From assembly GCF_000003815.2 (NCBI RefSeq), contig NC_049983.1, positions 29,453,540 through 29,505,753 on the forward strand: 52,214 nt of DNA, read 5' to 3'. The notes under the pieces are model-generated. The model was not told where the DNA came from. It saw nothing but the letters and a program-made list of their open reading frames with translations, and did no database searches. The translations under genes and the position numbers were made by a program. Below, piece by piece: positions 24,701 to 34,133 of this stretch. This DNA comes from Branchiostoma floridae. Taxonomy: Eukaryota; Chordata; Leptocardii; Amphioxiformes; Branchiostomatidae. Positions within the stretch are counted from its first letter, which is position 1. Each line of letters begins with the position of its first letter.

Positions 24701-27700
24701 CTAACCTCTGAACCCTAACCTCTGAACCCAGCCCAGCTTCCCTAACCAGATCACACTGCAGGAGACAGAAGCAGTTACACATTACCACTGACCCCTAACC
24801 TCTGAACCCTGACCTCTAACCCAGCCCAGCTTCCCCTGATTGCACTGCAGGGTCAAACCCGGGGAGACAAAGTTCAGCATGATTTGATAAGGATCTAACA
24901 GCGATGGCCATAGGGCAAGATGCGACCACAAAGCTAAATTTCATGGGGTCGGAGTTCAGCAACTGACAAATATTCATTGACACACAAATGTTGAGGTCAG
25001 ACAGCTGAAACAGTAACAGAACACGATGGCATATATAGCGTATCTCTGCTGGCCATACAGTTGTTAAGGCCCAAGTTTACAAGGAAAGTGCCAAAATGAG
25101 ACTAATCAAAAATAACATTAAAGCGTCAAGGAAGAAAGGTGGATGCCATTCTGACGCCATCAATCAAGCTTCCGTCTTTGGCTTGACAACTAGTTTGATT
25201 TCCTCATTTTGAAAAGAAACAAAGATAACACATTGTCCATTGACAGACATCTCCGGCCAGTGGTAATAAGCTAAGAAACGTACTATTGTCCGTACTAAAC
25301 TTAAACACATACTATTGTCCATACTAAATTAGACACGTACTATTGTCCGTACTAAGCTTAGACACATACTATTGTCCATACTAAATTAGACACGTATTAT
25401 TGTCCATACTAAGCTTAGACCATACTTTTGTCCGTTGACAGATATATCACCCTAGTGGCACTAAGCTAAGATACGTACTATTGTCCATACTAAGCTTAGA
25501 CACGTATTATTGTTCTTACTAAGCTTACTTTAAACACGTACTATTGTCCGTACTAAGCTTTAAACAATCAAACGTACTATTGTCAGTATTAAGCTTACTT
25601 AAAACACATACTATTGTCCGTTTATGCATATCTCCGGCCAGTGGTTCTTGGTCTTGTCCCCAGCGAACAGGTAGACGGGAGCTCCTGCATCACAGTGGGG
25701 GGTGTAGGTGGCACAGGAGTCCTCAGGGGCGCCCCCTGGCTGCTGTTCTGGAACTGCAGCTCCTGCTCCCCCTGGCTGCTGCTCCGGAACTGCAGCTCCT
25801 GCTCCCCCTGGCTGCTCTTCCGGAACTGCAGCTCCTGCTACAAAACACAGAACCGGCCCATACAAATCTGGCACCACCAGACAGAAGATTGTACCCTCTT
25901 CTACCCAACTCATTATCAAGGATATCCTTGCTAATGATGGAAGAGTCGCATAAATAGTCAGTGGGCACTCAAGGGGATCAAGTTACAAAGGGAAGAGTCA
26001 GGTTACTCAGTGAGGAGTCAGGTTACTCAAGGGGAGTCAGGTTACTAAAGGGGAGTCAGGTTACTCAGGGAGGTGTCAGGCCTCAGGGTACTCAGGGGGA
26101 GTCAGGTTACTACAGGGGAGTCAGGTTACTAAGGGAGGTGTCAGGGTACTCAGGGGGAGTCAGGTTACTCAGGGAGGAGTCAGGTTACTCAGGGAGGAGT
26201 CAGGTTACTCAGGGGGAGTCAGGTTGTTCAGGGACGAGTCAGGTTTCTCAGGGAGGAGTCAGGCTACTCATGTAGGAGTCAGGTTGTTCAGGGAGGAGTC
26301 AGGTTACTTAGGGAGGTGTCAGTTTACTCAGTGAGGAGTCAGGTTACTCAGGGGGAGTCAGGTTACTCAGGGGGGAGTCAAGTTACTCAGGGAGGAGGCA
26401 GGTTACTCAGGGAGGAGTTGGGTTACTCATGTAGGAGTCAGGTTACTCAGAGAGGAGTCAGGTTACTCAGGGGGTTTCAGGTTACTCTGGGTCAGGTTAC
26501 TCTGGGTCAGGTTACTCAGAGAGGAGTCAAGTTACTCAGGGTGGTGTCAGGTTACTCAGGGAGGAGTCGGGTTACTCATGTAGGAGTCAGGTTACTCATG
26601 TAGGAGTCAGTTTACTCAGAGAGGAGTCAGGTTACTCAGGTAGGTGTCAGGTTACTCAGGGAGGAGTCAGGTTACTCAGGGAGGAGTCAGGTTACTGAGG
26701 GAGGAGTCAGGTTACTGAGGGAGGAGTCAGGTTACTCAGGGAGGAGTCAGGTTACTCAGGGAGGAGTCAGGTTACTCAGAGGAGTCAGGTTACTCAGGGA
26801 GGAGTCAGGTTACTCAGGGAGGTATCAGTTTACTCAGGGAGGAGTCAGGTTACTCAGGGAGGAGTCAGGTTACTCAGGGAGGAGTCAGGTTACTCAGGGA
26901 GTTGTCGGTTAGGCAGCTGTTATCCTATGAAAACATTTAGTGTAGCATAATCAAAGTTGGAAATTTTCTTCTTAACCATCCACGACAGTAAAATTGTCTA
27001 TTAGTAATCATTCTGTAGTTTGTCTCAATGAAGTTTTTTCCAAGTCTAAAAAATCTTGTCAACAACATTAGTGGTGAAGTCAATTTGGATGGGGAAACTT
27101 GATCCTGAACTTGTTCTGTCTTGAATGTTCCCTGCAGCTGTTAGCTTTACCTTGACACGATGCCCCAGTTTCCCGGTACGTCACAGTGTTATAATACTGG
27201 CTTTTCCACACTTTCTGCAATGTGACTTTGGCTTGCTTTTAAAACTGTCTAAATCCAAATTCTTTCCAACACGTTCTTAAGATGTATATGGGGTACAAAA
27301 ATGGTATGTTTTTAAATGTACAAACTACAGGTATGCATAATAATGCATAATGCAGTCATTCTCTAGCATGTAAGTAAATGGAGAAAAAGCGGAAAAAAAG
27401 ACATTCACAAAATAAGAGTACACTATAATAATACTTTATTCTAGTATCTTCTATACAAAACTAAATAGTGGACACCAAACCTGACAAAGGTCGATGTAGG
27501 CATAAAATTTAAAATTACGTATAAAACATCATCTTTGAAATTCATCCTTAACAAACTACAGAATGATTTATAGACAATTTTATAATTTCAGCATGGATAA
27601 GAATAAGATAATTTCATTCTAGCAATAAAAGTTTGATTCATTTTCATTAAGTGTTTTGAACAATCATATAACAAATCAGGAGGTACAGGACAACTCTAAC

Positions 27701-30700
27701 ATAAGCCCTCCCAGCATGCACCAGTTTAAAAACCTCCACCTCTGGTCTGCCACAAAACCTTGGAATGTGTTTTTTTTATTCTTAATCTAAAAATTATGTC
27801 CTGCTTTTTTTTGCTAAATGTATGAATTGCACATGACAGCTTTAAAATATGTGGATAATTCAAATCCAAAATTGTATGTTATAACTGTCTGGATCCCTTA
27901 CTTGCGGGTTTGTAATCAATTTTCAAGGCAAGTGCAGATTCTACTGAGACCCACATCATTCTCACATAAATAAACCAAAACACACCAGGTCCTGTATCTA
28001 AGGATTATCTGTATCTTGCGTGCAAGACTAATTATAAGTATGATTATCTACAGATTTGATGGAAGACTGAATAAGATTTATAAGTTAAACCTTGGCTGTG
28101 CAACCAGCAGAAAAAGCTCTACAGTTTTATGATTATCAGGCACTTGTCACTTGTCTGCCATGGACACCTAATGTAGCCTAACTATCAGGCACTTGTTCAT
28201 GTCCGGCATGGGCAGAAGATTGACCCTTGAACCCTTTTTTCGTGAGACCCAAATATTTGCTTCCTGTCAAGACCACAGAACAGAACAGTACTGCAGTGGC
28301 TTATGGTTACCGTTAATACCCTACCATATATAAGACCTCTTCACTAGGCAGAGGCGCACGGCCCCTATAGTGGCAGTAGTAGTATCTATTTTACATGTGC
28401 TAGTTAAGACTCTCAGCTTGAAGAGTGAGTCGAGTCTATGCTACCCTTGTCAGGAGTTAGAGTACCTTATCCCTGCCATATGTATATGTGTACAGCCCCT
28501 ATATGTGAACACCTGCACGTTGTTATATGTGAACACCTGCACGTTGTTATATGTGAACACCTGGGGTTGTTATATGTGAACACCTGGAGGTTGTTAGAAC
28601 TCCTTACTTGGCAGAGGCGCACAGCCGCGGATCTCAGCTTGTTGTGGCCACTCGTCCTGCCTGTCCACATGGTGATGTACCTGGACAGGTGTGACAAAGG
28701 TTCAGGGTAAGGTAGTGAGGGTAATTCCTTAGCCTGTATGTGGTAGTAAGGGTGACACTGTGTGTAGGTAAAGGGGGAAGCCAGACCCTCTCCTTCTACC
28801 CCAAAGTTCGGAGAAGCATGACAAGATGTGAACCCACCTCCTTAGGAGCCGGCCTGTGGCTGCCCTTGTAGCCAGGTGAGTGAACCACCTGTCAGGTACA
28901 GTTACAGGTGAGTAACCACCTGACAGGTACAGTTACAGGTGAGTAACCACCTGTCAGGTACAGTTACAGGTGAGTGAACACCTGTCTGACAGGAACAGGT
29001 ACAGGTGAGTAACCACCTGTCTGTCAGGTACAGTTACAGGTGAGTGAACACCTGTCTGACAGGTAAAGTTACAGGTGAGTACACACCTGTCTGACAGGAA
29101 CAGGTACAGGTGAGTGACCACCTGTCTGTCAGGTACAGTTACAGGTGAGTTAACACCTGTCTGTCAGGTACAGTTACAGGTGAGTTAACCACCTGTCAGG
29201 TACAGTTACAGGTGAGTGACCACCTGTCTGTCAGGTACAGTTACAGGTGAGTGAACCACCTGTCTGACAGGTACAGGTGAGTTAACACCTGTCTGACAGT
29301 TACAGGTGAGTAACCACCTGTCTGACAGGTACAGGTACAGGTGAGCTTACCTCCTCCTTAGGAGCCGGCCCATGGATGCCCTTGTAGCCCAGAAATGCCC
29401 AGCTGTCAGGTACAGTTACAGGTGAGTAACCACCTGTCAGGTACAGTTACAGGTGAGTAACCACCTGTCTGACAGGTACAGGTACAGGTGAGTGAACACC
29501 TGTCTGACAGGTACAGGTACAGGTGAGTGAACACCTGTCTGACAGGTACAGTTACAGGTGAGCTTACCTCCTCCTTAGGAGCCGGCCCATGGCTGCCCTT
29601 GTAGCCCAGGAAGGCCCAGCTGTCCCGGAACTTCAGACCAGCGATGTGCTGACTGCCCAGCGCTGAGAGCAGCTCCCGCGACTCTTCAGTCAGCCTGGAA
29701 CAACAGGAACAACAGTGTTGGTACTTCAATATCACAAACATGATTGAAAATACTACCTCATACATGTCCTTAAAGTATATTGGGACCAGGGCATAAGTTA
29801 AACCAATGTTTCGTATGTATTGCATACCCAACAACCCCGTGGCATAACACAAGAAGATCTTACTGAACATGAAGGCTTGCATGCTTGCTTACTTGTTTGT
29901 TTGTTTGTTTGTTTGTTTGTTTACTTACTTGTAGGCAGCGTCATCGTAGGAAGCCACCAGAACCAGCTGGCCTTCCTTTCTGTTCTGCAGAAACTTGATC
30001 AGCTCAGCGTCATCTGTGAATCACAGGAAGCAATGTTCTGCATTAATTTAAAAATAAGTTTACAAAATAATCAACAGTCACTAAGAGGAACTTTTCACTC
30101 ACACACTCACACACACACACGCACACACACACACACAAACACACACACAAACGGTANNNNNNNNNNNNNNNNNNNNNNNNNNNNNNNNNNNNNNNNNNNN
30201 NNNNNNNNNNNNNNNNNNNNNNNNNNNNNNNNNNNNNNNNNNNNNNNNNNNNNNNNGTTATGTACACCATAGTCGAATCTTTTTTTAACACCTCCTTGGA
30301 CTGACCTGCACAGAGAAAGGAAGAGGACAGAGTCACTATTCTACTACATCTGTCCAATTAAAGCTAAGGTCCAATTTGCAAACCGGGGCCCGGCTGAGAT
30401 GTTTGCAGAACAAAAAATGATAGTATTAATCACAGAATATACACACTGTCATAAGTTATGATAACAACTAATATTATTACATTATGTGTGCTTCATTCTC
30501 GAATGCTACTCGGACATGTCCCAGTTTGGTAATGTGAGCTTAGAGCATCACTCGGGACAAAAGTTGAATTTTGGATGTATTTTTGTGCTCCTGACTTACC
30601 ATCGATGACGACAATGTTCATGCCCCTGCCTGCTATAACTTACCATCGATGACGACAATGTTCATGCCCCTGCCTGCTATAACTTACCATCGATGACGAC

Positions 30701-33700
30701 AATGTTCATGCCCCTGCCTGCTATGACTTACCATCGATGACGACAATGTTCATGCCCCTGCCTGCTATGACTTACCATCGATGACGACAATGTTCATGCC
30801 CCTGCCTGCTATGACTTACCATCGATGACAACAATGTTCATGCCCCTGCCTGCTATGACTTACCATCGATGACGACAATGTTCATGCCCCTGCCTGCGTT
30901 GTGTGTGTCGTCACTAACCAGACTGGCAGAACAGGGGAAATTAATAAAACATTAATCAATAAAACAATGTAATGAATAAATGAGTAAAGAACCCGGGGGG
31001 CCAGCAAAAACAACTCCCAGTGTGGAAACTTCCTTTGCAAGAGGAGTCAAGGAGACAGTATACAGTCGAGCCCCCCGTCCAACATTACAAAAAGACGGGG
31101 GGCGACACAGGTTAACTAACACAGCCACGTGTCTGTAACGTAACATCAAAGAAGTAACATTAGTCAGGTTTACTCTGTGAACAAGACAAACAGAGTCAGC
31201 TGAAAAGTTGGACGAATGTCGACTATGTAAATTTCATTCTTCTTTTACATCTATGATGTCATTTACCAAAACATATCACCTTTCATGCTAAAACTGATGC
31301 TGTAATCCCAAATTCCAAATGAAGAAACTCTGCAGTAGTGTTTTCCTTGTTTGTTTTGCTTACTCCTTCCCGTTGTTTGTTTGTTTGTTTTGCTTATTCC
31401 TTCCCGTTGTTTGTTTGTTTGTTTTACTTACTCCTTCCCGTTGTTTGTGTCTTTGTTTGTTTGTTTTACTTACTCCTTCCCGTTGTTTGTGTCTTTGTTT
31501 GTTTGTTTTACTTACTCCTTCCCGTTGTTTGTTTGTTTGTTTGTTTGTTTTACTTACTCCTTCCCGTCGAAGCAGATCCTGGGCCCGACCCTCTGCGCCT
31601 GCCCACTGCTGATGGCGAACGCAAACTGGTCCTTGCTACAGGGGGGCTGGATTCCGCATTTAGGGGGGTCTGTAGGGCACAAGTACAGACAAGTTACAGG
31701 GGGCTGGATTCCACATTTAGGGGGGTCTGTAGGGCACAAGTACAGGCAAGTTACAGGGGGGCTGGATTCCACATTTAGGGGGGTCTGTAGGGCACAAGTA
31801 CAGGCAAGTTACAGGGGGGCTGGATTCTGCATTTAGGGGGGTCTGTGGGGCACAAGTACAGGCAAGTTACAGGGGGGATGGATTCTGCATTTAGGGGGGT
31901 CTGTAGGGCACAAGTACAGGCAAGTTACAGGGGGGATGGATTCTGCATTTAGGGGGGTCTGTAGGGCACAAGTACAGGCAAGTTACAGGGGGGATGGATT
32001 CTGCATTTAGGGGGGTCTGTGGGGCACAAGTACAGGCAAGTTACAGGGGGGCTGGATTCCGCATTTAGGGGGGTCTGTGGGGCACAAGTACAGACAAGTT
32101 ACAGGGGGGATGGATTCCGCATTTAGGGGGGTCTGCAGGGGCAGAAGGACAGGCAAGTTACAGGGGGGATGGATTCCGCATTTAGGGGGGTCTGCAGGGG
32201 CAGAAGGACAGGCAAGTTACAGGGGGGCTTGATTCCGCATTTAGGGGGGTCTGCAGGGGCAGAAGGACTGGCAAGTTACAGGGGGGTCTTCACATGAAGG
32301 GGGGTATAGGAACACACAAGTTCAGACAACTTTACCCAGTGTTACAGGGGGGTGTATAACGTACCTGGAGGAATGTCTACTTGTGGCTTTAGCTGTTCCT
32401 TCTTCTCTGCATTATCCGCTATAACTGCAGATATAAAAGAAATAAACACAGGAAATTTGAACAGTGCAGCAGACAGTCTGAGCAGTGGTGACTTCTACAT
32501 GGCTACGAGCCTTTCTTCTATCACATGTCTGAAGTTATCCATAGAAACTCAGATTCCAGCTCAGAAGAGGAGCAGGATGGGCACACATTTTTCCTGTTCA
32601 TCTAAATTTTAAATCAGATACACCAGTGCCCTAAATATTCCCAAACAAGAATTTGGAGCCCTGTAATAGAAAATAGCCAAAACTTATCCACTGTGCTGAG
32701 TTAAAACCTTAAAAGAGCTAAAACAGAACATCTTTTATTTATGATCTCACCTGGCTGAGGCTCTTCCTCTGTGTTCTCTGTCTCCACTTCCCGCACCTCG
32801 TGTCGTGTGTCCAGCTGCAGACTGTCCATGTAAAACTTTGCTCCGTGATAAACTACTGTTCCCACCACTAACAGTAACAGCACAGCCCTCGCTATGTCTG
32901 GGGACACATAAACACATGTAAAACTGACTATTCTCTAACAGTAACACTAACAGTAACAGCACAGCCCTCGCTATGCCTGGGGACACATAAACACATGTAA
33001 AACTACTGTTCCCACCACTAACAGTAACAGTACAGCCCTCGCTATGCCTGGGGACACATAAACACATGTAAAACTGACTATTCTCTAACAGTAACACTAA
33101 CAGTAACAGCACAGCCCTCGCTATGCCTGGGGACACATAAACACATGTAAAACTGACTATTCTCTAACAGTAACACTAACAGTAACAGCACAGCCCTCGC
33201 TATGCCTGGGGACACATAAACACATGTAAAACTACTGTTCCCACCACTAACAGTAACAGTACAGCCCTCGCTATGCCTGGGGACACATAAACACATGATA
33301 AACTACTGTTCCCACCACTAACAGTAACAGCACAGCTCTTACTATGCCTGGGGACAAATAAACACAAATAAAACTGACTATTCCCTAACAGTAACAGTAA
33401 CAGCACAGCTCTTACTATGCCTGGGGACAAATAAACACAAATAAAACTGGCTATTCCCCAACAGTAACAGTAACAGTTACAGTACTTAACAGTAACAGTA
33501 ACAGTAAGTTGAGTAACACTAACAGCACAGCCCTCACTATGCCTGGGGACACATAAAACACATGTATATAAAACTAGTACTATTCCCTAACAGTAACAGC
33601 AAAGCTGACTGACTAAACTGACTATTCCATTGCAGTAACACTAACAACAGTAACAGCACAGCTCTTACTATGCCTCACGGGGGACACATAAAACACATGT

Positions 33701-34073
33701 AAAACTGACTATTCTCTAACAGTGACAGTAACACTACTAGTAACAGTAACACTAACACTAACAGTTACAGTAACAGCACAGACCTCACTATGCAGGGGAA
33801 ACATGGAACACATGCAAAACAGACCATTCCCTATTAAACAGTAACAGTAATGGTAAGGGTAACAGCATCACGGTAACAGTAACAGTAACAGTAATGGTAA
33901 GGGTAACAGCATCACAGTAACAGTAACAGTAAAGGTAAGGGTAACAGCATCACGGTAACAGTAACAGTAATGGTAAGGGTAACAGCATTTCGGTAACAGT
34001 AACAGTAATGGTAATGGTAACAGCATCACGGTAACAAGGGATGTTAAATACCTGCTCTACGCCTGCCCCACAT
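14498..34073 (-). CDS. POMGNT1-like: POMGNT1-like glycosyltransferase (GT13) with two ILEI domains, C-terminus missing
   Basis: The model has 23 exons with matching phases. Right to left they are: 34052-34110, 32751-32897, 32365-32424, 31558-31669, 30864-30922, about 30257-30305 (cut by a gap), 29929-30013, 29568-29694, 28608-28680, 25612-25837, 24606-24661, 24152-24202, 23932-24016, 23169-23295, 22625-22688, 21637-21741, 19918-20016, 17604-17680, 17197-17290, 15978-16027, 15614-15740, 15134-15197 and 14498-14531. Vertebrate POMGNT1 is a Golgi type II membrane enzyme that adds GlcNAc in beta-1,2 linkage to O-mannose, for instance on alpha-dystroglycan. Here a signal-anchor is followed by two ILEI/FAM3 domains and a catalytic part that aligns with POMGNT1 from its cysteine-rich linker through SVSAWN and YRTEDFP to GWVVRRS. 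The rest is lost at the gap. The family call is strong. Orthology is less sure, because vertebrate POMGNT1 has one such stem domain and an acidic metal-site residue is changed here. Confidence 0.85.
14575..14845. repeat. 33-34 bp tandem array upstream of a POMGNT1-like exon
   Basis: About eight copies of a CACAACTTCACAGTTAGATG plus TCTCCTCAAAAACA unit. It lies in the intron just upstream (minus strand) of the exon that starts at 14531. Unlike most arrays in this gene, I do not see the splice site inside the unit. Confidence 0.85.
14920..15133 (-). repeat. 32 bp array seeded on the donor of exon 15134-15197
   Basis: About six units, each containing the word CACTCACCCAGCTGTTATAA. On the gene strand this is CTGG followed by GTGAGT, the same junction as the true exon end at 15134. 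Each unit therefore offers a copy of the 5' splice site. Confidence 0.88.
15741..15806 (-). repeat. Partial duplication of an acceptor and exon start
   Basis: The acceptor zone and first 20 or so coding bases of exon 15614-15740 (TTTGCCTCCTCAG followed by AAGTATGC) occur a second time directly upstream on the gene strand. The copy is partial and has no donor. Confidence 0.8.
16190..17196 (-). repeat. 37-41 bp array seeded on the donor of exon 17197-17290
   Basis: About 25 copies of a unit with TACTTACAGACATACTTGG and TGGTGGGCTGGAGGCTCTG, with and without a four-base CTCT word. On the gene strand each copy reads the last 10-12 codons of the exon (SLQPTTKYV) followed by GTAAGT. A few shorter units lack the GGTGGGCTGG part. 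Frames run open for hundreds of codons in it; those ORFs are not genes. A truncated copy of the array lies at 9676-9840. Confidence 0.92.
17681..17838 (-). repeat. 40 bp array seeded on the acceptor of exon 17604-17680
   Basis: Four to five copies of a unit with GGTTCAGCGCTGTTCCTGTG and then GATAGACAAGGGCAAGGTCA. On the gene strand each copy is a pyrimidine stretch, CCACAG, and the first bases of the exon (GAACAGCGCTGAACC). Confidence 0.88.
17881..19006. mobile_element. Second foldback-type element with repeated arms
   Basis: The outer ends are inverted copies: ACCATAGGCGGTAGGCCATC at 17881 and its reverse complement ending at 19006. Further in, GACTCTATGAACTCAAA (left) pairs with the right-arm stretch TTTGAGTTCATTAGAGTC. 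The arms then carry opposed tandem repeats of a CGATTCTCGGGAATCTTTCC / GTGGACCGAGTACACGGTGT unit (left 17970-18140, right 18560-18890). The unique centre (18150-18550) has no recognisable protein. It lies in the intron between exons 17604-17680 and 19918-20016. No target duplication was identified. Confidence 0.72.
19491..19590. other. Assembly gap (100 N)
   Basis: This gap lies in the intron between exons 19918-20016 and 17604-17680 of the POMGNT1-like gene. It is next to a fragment (19440-19485) that resembles sequence at 1570-1635. Confidence 0.99.
20445..21636 (-). repeat. 33 bp array seeded on the donor of exon 21637-21741
   Basis: About 36 copies of a 33 bp unit containing CAGCTTGGTTGTACCTACCT and GAACAGAAGTCCC. 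On the gene strand each unit reads TACAACCAAGCTGGGGACTT, then CTGTTCAG, then GTAGGT, which is the coding end of the exon plus its 5' splice site. The unit length is 11 codons, so the first units stay in frame with the exon (YNQAGDFCSGR). Using a later donor copy would lengthen the protein without a frameshift. Some units differ by single bases or small indels that break this further on. Confidence 0.92.
22026..22624 (-). repeat. GTGAGT-type microsatellite at the donor of exon 22625-22688
   Basis: The exon ends GGCGGGGAAAC followed by GTGAGT. Immediately beyond, the intron is about 570 bases made almost only of reverse complements of GTGAGT, GTGTGA and GTAAGA words on the plus strand (TGAGTGTGAGTAAGAGTGAG style). 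At the far side (22032-22060) a second partial copy of the exon end, CTCACGTTTCCCCGCCAGAC, closes the array. The array is thus bounded on both sides by the exon's donor. Confidence 0.85.
22625..25837 (-). CDS. POMGNT1-like second ILEI/FAM3 (GG) domain, six exons
   Basis: The exons are 25612-25837, 24606-24661, 24152-24202, 23932-24016, 23169-23295 and 22625-22688. The domain begins with a linker of three AAVPE-QQPGGAG-type repeats of 11 residues, then DSCATYTPHCDAGAPVYLF, NHWPEICINGQ, GWRGLNVVVIDG, NFDTYEK, LMLIATYDEASR, LLTDLGSS, FRDSWVFIGQKG, and ends GGAVEIKACLAGK. NFDTYE and FRDSW are hallmark FAM3 words. This domain leads directly into the catalytic part, so it occupies the place of the single vertebrate stem domain. 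Confidence 0.88.
23340..23870. repeat. 35 bp intronic array
   Basis: About 15 copies of GTGTGGCGAGTGTGTGTCAG then GTTACACCTGTACAT. It fills the intron between exons 23932-24016 and 23169-23295. Each copy has CAGGTGTAA on the gene strand, but neither true junction is clearly part of the unit. Confidence 0.9.
24335..24505. repeat. 31 bp intronic array
   Basis: Five to six copies of TGCAAACCATTACGCTGTCT then ACACAAACTAT between exons 24606-24661 and 24152-24202. It does not include a splice site. Confidence 0.85.
24662..24845 (-). repeat. Duplicated acceptor zone of exon 24606-24661
   Basis: The segment GATCACACTGCAGGAGACAG, then AAGCAGTTACACATTACC, occurs at the true acceptor and again about 93 bases further into the intron; a third, weaker copy of CACTGCAGG follows. 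On the gene strand each copy contains CTCCTGCAG followed by TGTGATC, the exon start. Confidence 0.75.
25265..25611 (-). repeat. Array of about 30 bp seeded on the donor of exon 25612-25837
   Basis: Repeats of ACGTACTATTGTCCGTACTA with AGCTTAGACAC. On the gene strand each reads CGGACAATA followed by GTACGT or GTATGT, which is the last bases of the exon (NGQ codons) plus the 5' splice site. A second internal duplication (ATCTCCGGCCAGTGGT at 25248-25265 and again at 25629-25645) extends further into the exon. Confidence 0.8.
25975..26915. repeat. 20 bp intronic array
   Basis: About 45 copies of GGGAGGAGTCAGGTTACTCA with one- to two-base changes and small deletions. It lies in the long intron upstream of exon 25612-25837. 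No splice junction is contained in the unit. Confidence 0.92.
26916..28495. other. Unique intron sequence
   Basis: This AT-rich stretch lies between the 20 bp array and exon 28608-28680 of the POMGNT1-like gene. No exon, RNA gene or element was recognised in it. Confidence 0.5.
28496..28600. repeat. 24 bp short array
   Basis: Four copies of TATATGTGAACACCTGCACG then TTGT, next to the donor of exon 28608-28680 but without it. Confidence 0.8.
28608..31669 (-). CDS. POMGNT1-like first ILEI/FAM3 (GG) domain, six exons
   Basis: The exons are 31558-31669, 30864-30922, about 30257-30305, 29929-30013, 29568-29694 and 28608-28680. The readings follow the FAM3/ILEI pattern in order: CGIQPPCSKDQFAFAISSG, RVGPRICFDGK, GRGMNIVVIDG, ELIKFLQ, LVLVASYDDAAYK, ELLSALGS, FRDSWAFLGYKG, and a closing DEWPQQAEIRGC with the family's last cysteine. 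In POMGNT1 this stem domain binds carbohydrate. The third exon runs into the gap at 30157-30256, so its end is unknown. The exon phases and the lengths 85 and 127 are repeated in the second domain. Confidence 0.88.
28838..29567 (-). repeat. Array filling the intron after exon 29568-29694, with partial exon copies
   Basis: The intron is nearly all CAGGTACAGTTACAGGTGAG with TAACCACCTGTCTGA repeats. Two broken copies of the exon's 3' end are embedded. One is at about 29342-29408 (AGCTTACCTCCTCCTTAGGA followed by GCCGGCCCATGG). The other is at 28838-28877 (CCTCCTTAGGAGCCGGCC). Both include the coding end and the first carries the GTAAGC donor. Confidence 0.85.
30157..30256. other. Assembly gap (100 N)
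   Basis: The gap follows a CA-rich microsatellite (30098-30150) and cuts the third exon of the first ILEI domain at its 3' side. Confidence 0.99.
30598..30863 (-). repeat. 44 bp array seeded on the donor of exon 30864-30922
   Basis: Six extra copies of TGACTTACCATCGATGACGA then CAATGTTCATGCCCCTGCCT. On the gene strand each encodes the conserved GRGMNIVVIDG core of the ILEI domain, minus its start, followed by GTAAGT. The copies are almost identical, so the duplication is recent or has been homogenised. Confidence 0.92.
31365..31557 (-). repeat. Array seeded on the donor of exon 31558-31669
   Basis: Five to six copies of TACTTACTCCTTCCCGTTG plus a run of TTTG. On the gene strand each is CGGGAAGGA followed by GTAAGTA, the coding end and 5' splice site of the exon, spaced by CAAA repeats of varying length. 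Confidence 0.88.
31670..32330 (-). repeat. 58 bp array seeded on the acceptor of exon 31558-31669
   Basis: About 11 copies of GGGGGGCTGGATTCCGCATT, TAGGGGGGTCTGTAGGGC, ACAAGTACAGGCAAGTTACA. On the gene strand each copy has CCCTACAG followed by ACCCCCCTAAATGCGGAATC, the first codons of the exon (PPKCGIQPP). With the array at 31365-31557, this exon has junction-derived arrays on both sides. Confidence 0.92.
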
Positions 34074-34110
34074 GGTGGTCTTCAGCTACATCAGACTAAC
34101 ACTCCGCAAC
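32365..34110 (-). CDS. POMGNT1-like exons 1-3: start codon, membrane anchor, stem
   Basis: The start ATG is at 34073-34071, in an exon (34052-34110) that begins after a TTTCAG acceptor. The coding start reads MWGRRRA. Exon 32751-32897 continues with IARAVLLLLVVGTVV, a single hydrophobic segment behind a basic N-terminus, which is typical of a type II Golgi signal-anchor. It is followed by an acidic stem (VETENTEEEPQP). Exon 32365-32424 adds IADNAEKKEQLKPQVDIPP. All three junctions are phase 1. The choice of ATG is supported by the short basic leader directly before the anchor. Confidence 0.8.
32898..34035 (-). repeat. Arrays seeded on the acceptor of exon 32751-32897, then a CAGTAA-rich array
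   Basis: From 32898 to about 33700 there are eight or so copies of GCACAGCCCTCGCTATGCCT, GGGGACACATAAACACATG, TAAAACTACTGTTCCCACCA. On the gene strand each is CCCCAG followed by the first codons of the exon (IARAVLLLLV, the membrane anchor). The later part (33720-34035) degrades into CAGTAA repeats with a GGTAAGGGTAACAGCATCAC unit. Confidence 0.88.
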
Positions 34111-34133
34111 CTGAAAGTTACAGCAGAAATCTA

